A DNA stretch of 64,000 nt, from positions 248,001 to 312,000 of the forward strand of contig JAEXNR010000062.1 in the NCBI GenBank assembly GCA_023439505.1. Reading direction: 5' to 3'. Positions 24,869-32,618 of this stretch are shown one piece after another. The notes under the pieces are model-generated. The model was not told where the DNA came from and made no database searches. It worked only from the letters and a program-made list of their open reading frames with translations. The translations under genes were made by a program, and so were the position numbers. The first letter of the stretch is position 1. Each line of letters begins with the position of its first letter. Source of the DNA: Bacillota bacterium (GTDB taxonomy: Bacteria; Bacillota; Clostridia; Lachnospirales; Lachnospiraceae).

Positions 24869-25885
24869 ATGAATGAAATAAAAATCATTGGAAATAAACT
24901 GGATCACATGCCCTGGCAGGAGAAGCCCGCGGATTGCAGGGAGATAGTCTGGAGGCACAATGCCAATCCGATCATCGGATGGAATCAGACCTCCCGGTGT
25001 GCAAGAATCTATAACAGTGCCATTCTTCCTTACAAGGGAGCATTTATTGGGATTTTTCGAGCCGACCACAGGGACGGAATTCCGAAACTTCATGTTGGTT
25101 ACAGTAAAGATGGACTGGCATGGGAGATTGAGGAGGAAGAGATACGTTGGATGGATGAGTCAGGGAAGGACTATCCTACGGGATATGCCTACGATCCCCG
25201 TCTCGTAGAACTGGACGGGAACTATTATATCCTGTGGTGTACGGACTTTGGCGGTCCTACCATCGGACTTGGGAGGACAGAGGATTTTAAAACCTTTGTG
25301 AGACTGGAAAATTCCTTTATACCCTTTAATCGCAACGGCGTCTTGTTTCCAAAGAAAATAGACGGAAAATATGCAATGTTAAGCCGCCCCAGTGACAGCG
25401 GGCACACACCGTTTGGGGATATATTCATCAGCTACAGCCCTGATCTGACTTATTGGGGAAAACATCGGAGAGTGATGACAGCAGGAGAGACCTGGTGGCA
25501 GGGAAAGAAGATCGGTGCCGGCGCTGTTCCCATTGAGACTTCAGAGGGCTGGCTCTTATTCTATCATGGAGTAAACGGTACCTGTAACGGCTTTGTATAC
25601 AGCATCGGAGCTGCTATTTTAGATATAGATAACCCAGCAAAGGTTTTATACCGAATGAAGGATTATCTTATGACACCGGAAACAGAATATGAAATGACAG
25701 GATTTGTTCCCAATGTTACCTTTCCCTGTTCGGCACTTTGTGATGCGGATACGGGCAGAATTGCGATCTATTACGGGGCAGCTGATACAACCCTTTGTCT
25801 GGCATACACTACGGTTTCAGAATTGATTTCACAGATTAAGAATAACTCCCTCCTTCTTGCGGGGGATAACATAGATTACAGGTAA
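24869..25885 (+). CDS. GH130 beta-1,4-mannooligosaccharide phosphorylase
   Basis: Cytoplasmic glycoside phosphorylase of 338 residues, the usual length for GH130 subfamily 2. Five-bladed propeller motifs are clear: NSAILPYKGAFIGIFRAD, HVGYSKDGLAWEIE, the catalytic-Asp region GYAYDPRLVELDGNYY, RNGVLFPKKIDGKYAML, GAGAVPIETSEGWLLFYHGV and YYGAADTTLCLAYTT. It should split beta-1,4-mannooligosaccharides with phosphate, giving mannose 1-phosphate. It is the first gene of the mannan operon behind operator site D. A mannosyl-GlcNAc phosphorylase is the alternative in this subfamily, less likely given the mannanases nearby. Confidence 0.88.
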   Translation: MNEIKIIGNKLDHMPWQEKPADCREIVWRHNANPIIGWNQTSRCARIYNSAILPYKGAFIGIFRADHRDGIPKLHVGYSKDGLAWEIEEEEIRWMDESGKDYPTGYAYDPRLVELDGNYYILWCTDFGGPTIGLGRTEDFKTFVRLENSFIPFNRNGVLFPKKIDGKYAMLSRPSDSGHTPFGDIFISYSPDLTYWGKHRRVMTAGETWWQGKKIGAGAVPIETSEGWLLFYHGVNGTCNGFVYSIGAAILDIDNPAKVLYRMKDYLMTPETEYEMTGFVPNVTFPCSALCDADTGRIAIYYGAADTTLCLAYTTVSELISQIKNNSLLLAGDNIDYR

Positions 25886-25918
25886 CTAACTTACAATGGA
25901 ACATGACAAGGAGAGAAC

Positions 25919-27124
25919 ATGAAAAAACCGGAACTATACTATTCAAAAAAGCCAGTGATTGAACCCATGCCAGGGTGCTCCTGGGCGGATACTATGGTAT
26001 TGAATCCCGCTATTATAAAGGATGAGACAACAGAAACCATACATATGCTTTTTCGTGCCACAGGTCCCTGGCCGCAGAAAAATTTAAGGGGGAAATCAAA
26101 TCCGTATCCCATATTCTTAGGATATGCCAAAAGTGATGACAGAGGTGAAACCTGGAAGGCCGATTTTGAACGGCCCGCGCTGGCCCCTGTCATAGCCTAT
26201 GAGATTGATGAGATGTACATTACAGATGATCTGGGGGAGAAAGTAGCAAACTGTGCCAACGGTTGTATTGAGGATCCCCGTATTTTTGAGCTCGAGGGGG
26301 AATTATATCTAACCACAGCCTGCCGTATGTTTCCGCCGGGTCCATACTGGGAGGGAGATAAAAGAAGGGATAATCTGCCTGACTGGGCAAAGCAGGACAA
26401 TAATCCATTCAAAACAACGGCATCAAAGAATGACACAACTACGGTTTTATTTAAATTAAATCTGGAGGCATTGAAAATGAAGGAATACGACAATGCCTTT
26501 CTTTATGTGTGTACGCTGACCGACGGCAATGTTTCTGATAACCGGGATGTTTTTTTCTTTCCTGAGAAGATGATGATTAACGGAAAACTTCAGTATGTAA
26601 TGCTGCACAGACCGGATGATCCGGATCGCTTTCCCGGCGGAAAAGGGATACACAAACCCGCCATGTTTCTTGCCGCTGCAGAACAGGTAAGAGACTTTGT
26701 TACAGAGCGGGCAACCCATCAGCTGTTTGCAGCAAGTGTATTTGACTGGGAAGAGGAACGGATCGGAGCAAGCTTTCCGCCAATCTCCCTGGGAAACGGG
26801 GAATGGCTGATTTCCTATCATGGGAAGCAACTGCCGGATTATGGATATACCCAGTCCTTTATGATCGTGAAAGAACAGGAGAATACCTTCCCAAAAATCA
26901 CGAATCGTTGTTCAGAGCGACTGATTTATGCAAAACAGGATTGGGAGCTTCCGGATAAATTTTTATGCCCCTGTATCTTTACAACGGGAGGAATCGTACT
27001 TGGTGATGAATTAATCATGAGTTATGGGGCAGCCGATCAAAAGATAGGGATAGCAAAGACAAATTTTAAAGAACTGGTGGCTTATATCCGAAGCTTTGAT
27101 GAAATTGGAGGACATATTCACTAA
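25919..27124 (+). CDS. Divergent GH130-family protein, specificity unknown
   Basis: Cytoplasmic protein of 401 residues with a GH130-type propeller: NPAIIKDETTETIHMLFRAT, FLGYAKSDDRGETW, the catalytic-Asp-like GCIEDPRIFELEGELYLT, ISLGNGEWLISYHGKQ and ELIMSYGAADQKIGIAKT. It is about 60 residues longer than the upstream GH130, with an extra segment after the EDPR motif (about 130-185), and does not fit the motif sets of the two neighbouring GH130 enzymes. It lies between them, 33 bp after the first, and so probably also acts on mannan fragments. Whether it is a phosphorylase or a hydrolase cannot be decided here. Confidence 0.78.
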   Translation: MKKPELYYSKKPVIEPMPGCSWADTMVLNPAIIKDETTETIHMLFRATGPWPQKNLRGKSNPYPIFLGYAKSDDRGETWKADFERPALAPVIAYEIDEMYITDDLGEKVANCANGCIEDPRIFELEGELYLTTACRMFPPGPYWEGDKRRDNLPDWAKQDNNPFKTTASKNDTTTVLFKLNLEALKMKEYDNAFLYVCTLTDGNVSDNRDVFFFPEKMMINGKLQYVMLHRPDDPDRFPGGKGIHKPAMFLAAAEQVRDFVTERATHQLFAASVFDWEEERIGASFPPISLGNGEWLISYHGKQLPDYGYTQSFMIVKEQENTFPKITNRCSERLIYAKQDWELPDKFLCPCIFTTGGIVLGDELIMSYGAADQKIGIAKTNFKELVAYIRSFDEIGGHIH

Positions 27125-27189
27125 ATAGCATTTATTTGCCAGGGCGCCTGGATTCGCGGTGTATGGTTGAACGGAGGAACTTGATAACA

Positions 27190-28356
27190 ATGGAAGAAGA
27201 AATGAAACAGCAGCTGCAATCAGTAATTCTGCCTTACTGGAAAAGTTTAATCGACAGGAGATACGGCGGGTATTACGGAATGGTTGATTTTGATCTAAAT
27301 GTAGAAGAGACGGCGGATAAAGGAGGAATTTTAAACAGTAGAATCCTCTGGTTCTTTTCCAATGCATATCTATGCCTGAAGGAGAAGGACCTGCTGATCT
27401 ATGGAAAGCATGCGTATGATTTCTTGATGCAACACTGTCTCGACCAGCAATACGGAGGCGTTTACTGGATGATATCTTATGACGGCAGTGTCAAAGAGGA
27501 CATGAAGCACACCTATAATCAGGCGTTTGCCATTTATGCACTGTGTGCATGGTATGAGGCTTCCGGGGAAGAACGGGCTTTGGAACTGGCATTGGAGTTG
27601 TTTTCCATCATAGAAGAAAGATGTACGGATGCTTATGGATATCTGGAAGCATTTACAAGAGAATGGCATCTTATTGATAATGAAAAATTGTCGGAAAACG
27701 GACTTCTTGCGGACAAAACGATGAATACACTTCTTCATGTACTGGAAGCATATACACAACTTTATAAGCTGACGAACCATCAGAAGGTAAGAGATAAGCT
27801 AGTCTCAATTCTGACAATTTTCCGCTCACAAGTATATAATCCAGAGAAGGAGAGGTTGGAGGTTTTCTTTGATGGAAAGATGAAGAGTATAGCTGACCTG
27901 CATTCTTACGGACATGATATTGAGGCCTCCTGGCTGCTGGACGAGGCCTGCAAAGTTCTTGGTGAGGAGACCCTTGGAAAGCTGACAGGAGAGTATAGTC
28001 TGAAACTTGCCGACGCCATCTACCGGTTGGCGATGGAAGGGGACGCTGTTTTGAATGAGTGTTTTCGGGGTTATGTTAACCGGACAAGGGTCTGGTGGGT
28101 ACAGGCAGAAGCAGTTGTTGGGTTTTATAATGCGTATGAAGCATCAAAAGAGAAGGTGTATCTTAATGCTTCTCTGCGTATCTGGGACTATATTAAAACA
28201 TATTTTATAGATCCGAGAGAACATGGGGAATGGTATTGGGATTTGGATGAGAGGAATGAGCCTGCAAGCAGAAAACCAATTACAGAGCCCTGGAAATGTC
28301 CTTATCACAACGGAAGAATGTGCTTTGAAATCATAAGGAGGAGTCAGAATGTTTGA
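27190..28356 (+). CDS. AGE-family epimerase (cellobiose/mannobiose 2-epimerase)
   Basis: Cytoplasmic (alpha/alpha)6-barrel enzyme of 388 residues, the typical length of cellobiose 2-epimerases. Family motifs include YWKSLIDRRYGGYYGMVDF, KGGILNSRILWFFSNAY, YGGVYWMISYDG, HSYGHDIEASWLLDEA, RVWWVQAEAVVGFYNAY and KCPYHNGRMCFE, which carry the catalytic histidines. It converts the reducing mannose of beta-1,4-mannobiose to glucose, making the substrate of the next gene. A TTG at 27181 in frame is a possible earlier start; ATG 27190 stands 12 bp after GGAGG. It overlaps the next gene by 8 bp, which suggests translational coupling. Confidence 0.9.
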   Translation: MEEEMKQQLQSVILPYWKSLIDRRYGGYYGMVDFDLNVEETADKGGILNSRILWFFSNAYLCLKEKDLLIYGKHAYDFLMQHCLDQQYGGVYWMISYDGSVKEDMKHTYNQAFAIYALCAWYEASGEERALELALELFSIIEERCTDAYGYLEAFTREWHLIDNEKLSENGLLADKTMNTLLHVLEAYTQLYKLTNHQKVRDKLVSILTIFRSQVYNPEKERLEVFFDGKMKSIADLHSYGHDIEASWLLDEACKVLGEETLGKLTGEYSLKLADAIYRLAMEGDAVLNECFRGYVNRTRVWWVQAEAVVGFYNAYEASKEKVYLNASLRIWDYIKTYFIDPREHGEWYWDLDERNEPASRKPITEPWKCPYHNGRMCFEIIRRSQNV

Positions 28357-29536
28357 AGAGAAAAGAGATAAAATCATTGACCGGTATGAGGAATTAATTA
28401 AGAAAAAGAATAGTATAAATTTTTCCTTTTATAATGGGATCTATGATCGATGGGTCAATCCGGTATTGACACGGGATCATATTCCATACTTTTGGAAGTA
28501 TGATATGAATCCGAAAACGAATCCTTATTTCATGGAGCGCCTTGGCATCAATGCAATTATGAACTCCGGTGCGATAGAACTAAATGATAAATTCTATTTG
28601 ATTGCAAGAATTGAAGGGAATGACAGAAAGTCTTTTTTTGGTATCGCGGAAAGCGAGAATGGTATTGATCATTTTAAATTCTGGGATTATCCTGTTCTTC
28701 TTCCTGACACCTGCGAGGAGGAAACGAATGTTTATGATATGCGGTTAACGAAGCATGAAGACGGTTATATCTATGGAGTATTTTGCTCGGAAAGTAAAGA
28801 CACATCGGAAAAGGATCTGTCCGCAGCAGTGGCGGCAGCAGGAATTGTACGGACGAAAGATTTGAAAACATGGGAGAGGCTGGACAATCTAAAAACACTA
28901 CATTCTCCTCAGCAGCGAAATGTAGTGTTACATCCGGAATTTATCCATGGCAGGTATGCGTTTTATACCAGACCGATGGATGATTTTATTAACACAGGTT
29001 CCGGCGGAGGGATCGGCTTTGGATTGTGTGAAGATATTACCCATGCTGTAATTGAAGAAGAAATCATTACCAGTCAGAGAAAGTACCATACCATAACGGA
29101 AGCAAAAAATGGTGCCGGCGCTGTGCCGATTAAGACGGATCAGGGTTGGATCCATATCGCTCACGGCGTACGCAACACGGCTGCCGGACTTCGTTATGTC
29201 TTATATGCTTTTGCAACCGCTCTTGAGGATCCGTCCAGAGTAATCGCTGAGCCCTCCGGTTTATTTCTTTCCCCTCTGAAAGAAGAGCGGGTGGGGGATG
29301 TCTCTAATGTTGTATTCACCAACGGAGCAATCGTAAGAGAGAATGGAGATGTATTTCTATATTATGCATCCTCCGATACCAGATTGCATGTGGCGACTAC
29401 AACGATTGGCCAACTGAAGGATTATGTGTTTCAGACCCCGCCGGATCCTCTTCGTTCCGTAGAATGTGTGCAGCAGCGCTGTGAACTGATACGTAAAAAT
29501 CTGGAGGTTCAAAAGAAAACAAAGCATAAATATTGA
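28349..29536 (+). CDS. GH130 4-O-beta-mannosyl-glucose phosphorylase
   Basis: Cytoplasmic enzyme of 395 residues matching GH130 subfamily 1. Diagnostic segments are FYNGIYDRWVNPVLTRDH, NPYFMERLGINAIMNSGA, ETNVYDMRLTKHEDGYIYG with the catalytic Asp, QQRNVVLHPEFIHGRYAFY, NGAGAVPIKTDQGWIHIAHG and YYASSDTRLHVATT. It cleaves mannosylglucose with phosphate to mannose 1-phosphate and glucose. Its ATG lies inside the epimerase gene (8-bp overlap), and the two proteins catalyse consecutive steps, so coupling makes sense. This is one of the firmest functional calls in the window. Confidence 0.93.
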   Translation: MFEEKRDKIIDRYEELIKKKNSINFSFYNGIYDRWVNPVLTRDHIPYFWKYDMNPKTNPYFMERLGINAIMNSGAIELNDKFYLIARIEGNDRKSFFGIAESENGIDHFKFWDYPVLLPDTCEEETNVYDMRLTKHEDGYIYGVFCSESKDTSEKDLSAAVAAAGIVRTKDLKTWERLDNLKTLHSPQQRNVVLHPEFIHGRYAFYTRPMDDFINTGSGGGIGFGLCEDITHAVIEEEIITSQRKYHTITEAKNGAGAVPIKTDQGWIHIAHGVRNTAAGLRYVLYAFATALEDPSRVIAEPSGLFLSPLKEERVGDVSNVVFTNGAIVRENGDVFLYYASSDTRLHVATTTIGQLKDYVFQTPPDPLRSVECVQQRCELIRKNLEVQKKTKHKY

Positions 29537-29566
29537 TACATCAGACCATGGAAAGAGGGTATGGCG

Positions 29567-31123
29567 ATGAACATTCTGGTTGTTGACGATGATGAAATTA
29601 TCCGTAAAGGAATTGTGAAAATCATTGAAAGAAGTGAACTACCCTGTCCCAACGTAAAAGAAGCATCGGACGGATGCATGGCATTGGATCTGTTGGAGGC
29701 AAATCAGGAGATAGATCTTTTGATTACGGATATCAGAATGCCGGTGATGGATGGATTGGAATTAATCAAGGAAATCAGGAAAAGAATGCTATGTATCAAA
29801 ATCATTGTTCTCAGCGGTTTTGATGATTATAAATATGTGCATCAGGCCTTTCTAAGCGGAGCTGTGGACTATCTCCTGAAACCGGTAGATCATATACAGT
29901 TCCATGCATTACTGGGGCGGATTCGATTATCGATTGCACAGGAAAGTCATGCTGCGAAGGATTTGAAGGAAAGTAACAGCCTGGTTATGGGAAATCTCTT
30001 AGAGAGACTGTTTCAGGGGAAGTCCAGTAAAGAGGAGTGCAACCGGCTGATGAAATTCAATATTGACTTAATTAACCCTTACGCAGTATTGATAACCCGG
30101 CTTGATCATAACTATAAAGAAAGATATTCACCGAAAGAGGATGAGATGAAACTCACTTCCCTGTCTGCTTTTATCATCAGCTGGTTCCGTCAGAACACGG
30201 ATTTTCAGGTTTATCAATATCAGACTAATTTCGAAGTGGTATCGCTGCTGTTCGATCCCCGTGGGGATTTTGACGTTTCTCAATTTGCTGCGCTGCATCC
30301 GTTTTTGCTATCCGATATGGAAGAAAGCCGAACCTGTACGGCCGGGATTGGAAATATTCATAGCGGATGGGGAGAAGCGCAGACTGCTTACAGGGAGGCA
30401 ATGGAGGCAGCGGACATTCGTTTCTATCAGGGAGCGGGTCATTTTATCATTTACCGGGAGGTACATGGAAAATGCATTGACATGCAGTATGAGCTGGAGG
30501 GAAATGTGAACATGCTGAGTCATTATCTGGAACTATGTGATTATGTTAATGCAAAGCATATTATGGATCGGCTCTTCCTTGAACTGAGTTATCTAAGACC
30601 ACATAAATTTCGGAGATATATGATAGAAGTCATTGAGATCCTCATGTTACGTGTGCTGGATTTTGAAAATGCAATTCTATCAAGTGAACCCGATTATAAG
30701 TTCAACTTAAATCATATCAATACCTACAATGAGCTGAGAACCTATATGTCCTCCATTATGCAAAGTGCTATCTTGTTTATCCGGAGTGAAAGAGACAAGA
30801 GAAGCAAAAGAAGGATTGAGATGGCTAAAACATATATTCAAACTCACTATATGGAAGTCGTCACGTTAAATGATGTGGCCGAGTATGTGGAATTGAATCC
30901 ATCCTATTTCAGCAATTTATTTAAAGCAGAGGTAGGAATCAATTTCTCTGATTATTTGATGGACACCAGAATGAATATGGCAAAGAAGTATTTGAGAAAC
31001 CCAAAAATCCGGATTTATGAGATCGGAAACATGGTAGGTTATGAGGATGCGGTATCTTTTGGACGAGCTTTTAAGAAAAAACTAAGAATGTCCCCAAAGG
31101 AATATCGGAATGCTGTCTATTAA
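29567..31123 (+). CDS. Response regulator, YesN/AraC type (no adjacent kinase)
   Basis: Regulator of 518 residues: receiver domain (VVDDDEIIRKG, phospho-acceptor Asp55 in LLITDIRMP, LLKPV), a long middle region, and a C-terminal AraC-type DNA-binding domain (VTLNDVAEYVELNPSYFSNLF, MSPKEYRNAVY). The ATG at 29567 is preferred to one two codons earlier because it gives the family start MNILVVDDDE. It is a close paralogue of the regulator at 2733, with the same two recognition helices nearly residue for residue, and sits in the middle of the mannan operon without a kinase gene. It probably binds the same ATACAAA sites and may share the kinase at 782-2572. Confidence 0.92.
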   Translation: MNILVVDDDEIIRKGIVKIIERSELPCPNVKEASDGCMALDLLEANQEIDLLITDIRMPVMDGLELIKEIRKRMLCIKIIVLSGFDDYKYVHQAFLSGAVDYLLKPVDHIQFHALLGRIRLSIAQESHAAKDLKESNSLVMGNLLERLFQGKSSKEECNRLMKFNIDLINPYAVLITRLDHNYKERYSPKEDEMKLTSLSAFIISWFRQNTDFQVYQYQTNFEVVSLLFDPRGDFDVSQFAALHPFLLSDMEESRTCTAGIGNIHSGWGEAQTAYREAMEAADIRFYQGAGHFIIYREVHGKCIDMQYELEGNVNMLSHYLELCDYVNAKHIMDRLFLELSYLRPHKFRRYMIEVIEILMLRVLDFENAILSSEPDYKFNLNHINTYNELRTYMSSIMQSAILFIRSERDKRSKRRIEMAKTYIQTHYMEVVTLNDVAEYVELNPSYFSNLFKAEVGINFSDYLMDTRMNMAKKYLRNPKIRIYEIGNMVGYEDAVSFGRAFKKKLRMSPKEYRNAVY

Positions 31124-31225
31124 GAAGGCAGCTTAGTGTCTTCTCTCTGGGAGAGAGCTATGAATAGGACAGAGAAACGATGAAAATACCGGCTTATTTG
31201 AATTGGAAAGGAAAATGTAATACAT

Positions 31226-32572
31226 ATGGAACTAAAATATTGGAAAACAAATTGGGAGAGAAATGATTTCTGGAAAGCAGGAACTGACAGCATAAATTCG
31301 GTAGACTGTATGAGGCAGATTAACGTACATCCGGATTTTACGTACCAGACAGTGGAAGGCTTCGGGGGAGCATTTACGGAGGCCGCTGCTTATACCTACT
31401 CCTTATTAAGTGAGGAGGCAAAAGCAGAATTCATGGAAGCATACTTTGGAAGGGAGGGATTAGGGTATACGCTTGGACGAACCCATATGAACAGCTGTGA
31501 TTTTGCTCTTGGTAATTATGCCTGTATGGAGGACCCTCTTGACCGGCAGATGAATTCCTTTACCATCGAAAGAGAGCAAAATTATATTATCCCCATGATT
31601 TTAAAGGCGCAGGAGGTTTGTGCCGGACCAATTCAGATGCTGATTTCACCCTGGAGTCCGCCTGGCTTTATGAAGACCAACGGACAGATGAATTTCGGCG
31701 GAAAATTAAAGGAAGAATATTATGAATTATGGGCTGATTATTACGTTCGGTTTATAAAGGAATACCGTAAAGCAGGAATATTTCCTTCCATGGTTTCGGT
31801 TCAAAATGAACCGGACTCCGTCCAGACCTGGGATTCCTGTGTCTATAGCGGAGAAGAAGAGCGGGATTTCGTAAAGAATTATCTTGGACCGGCACTTAAA
31901 AAATCCGGACTATGCGATTTGAAATTGCTGATCTGGGATCATAATAAGGAATCCGTCTATACAAGAACAAGGGTGGTGATGGAAGATGCGGATGCCGGGA
32001 ACTATGTGGATGGTGTGGCATTTCACTGGTATACCGGAGACCATTTTGAAGAAGTTGCGTTGGTACGGGAGGCATATCCTCAGAAGCTGCTTTATTTTAC
32101 GGAGGGTTGTGTGGAATACAGCAGATTTGCGGACTCTGATGAAATGAAAAAAGCGCAAATGTATGCCCATGATCTTATCGGCAACTTCAATGCAGGAATG
32201 AATGCATACATTGATTGGAATTTGCTTCTTGATGCCCAAGGAGGACCAAATCATGTGCATAATTTCTGTGCCGCCCCGATTATGAGTAATGAGAAGAAGG
32301 ATGCCATCGTAAAGAATTTAAGCTATTTTTATATCGGTCATTTCAGCCGTTTTGTCAAAAAAGGAGCAAAGCGCATGGCAGTGAGCAGGTATACGGATCA
32401 AGTGGAGGTTACCGGATTTGTAAATCCGGATCAGGAGAGAGTAATTATCCTGCTAAATAAAAGCGAGGAAGATATACCATTTAGCATTTACGAATATGGA
32501 GAAGGAAATACCCTTACAATAGAAGCTCATTCCATGATGACAATTACTTATAAAATCAAGGGAGAGAAGTAG
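31226..32572 (+). CDS. GH30 family glycosidase (cytoplasmic)
   Basis: Protein of 448 residues without a signal peptide, GH30 (glucosylceramidase/beta-1,6-glucanase group). Key motifs are VEGFGGAFTEAAA, LISPWSPPGFMKTNGQM, acid/base Glu195 in VQNEP, FHWYTGDHF, nucleophile Glu293 in YFTEGCVEYS, and the C-terminal beta-sandwich ending HSMMTITYKI. Members act as beta-glucosidases, beta-1,6-glucanases or xylosidases. Intracellular position in the mannan operon suggests trimming of glucose side units or glucose-containing (glucomannan) fragments. It is paralogous to the GH30 at 54722. Confidence 0.88.
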   Translation: MELKYWKTNWERNDFWKAGTDSINSVDCMRQINVHPDFTYQTVEGFGGAFTEAAAYTYSLLSEEAKAEFMEAYFGREGLGYTLGRTHMNSCDFALGNYACMEDPLDRQMNSFTIEREQNYIIPMILKAQEVCAGPIQMLISPWSPPGFMKTNGQMNFGGKLKEEYYELWADYYVRFIKEYRKAGIFPSMVSVQNEPDSVQTWDSCVYSGEEERDFVKNYLGPALKKSGLCDLKLLIWDHNKESVYTRTRVVMEDADAGNYVDGVAFHWYTGDHFEEVALVREAYPQKLLYFTEGCVEYSRFADSDEMKKAQMYAHDLIGNFNAGMNAYIDWNLLLDAQGGPNHVHNFCAAPIMSNEKKDAIVKNLSYFYIGHFSRFVKKGAKRMAVSRYTDQVEVTGFVNPDQERVIILLNKSEEDIPFSIYEYGEGNTLTIEAHSMMTITYKIKGEK

Positions 32573-32618
32573 TGATTAAGACACAGGCGGCAGCAATCAG
32601 CAAGAAAAGAGGCAGAGG

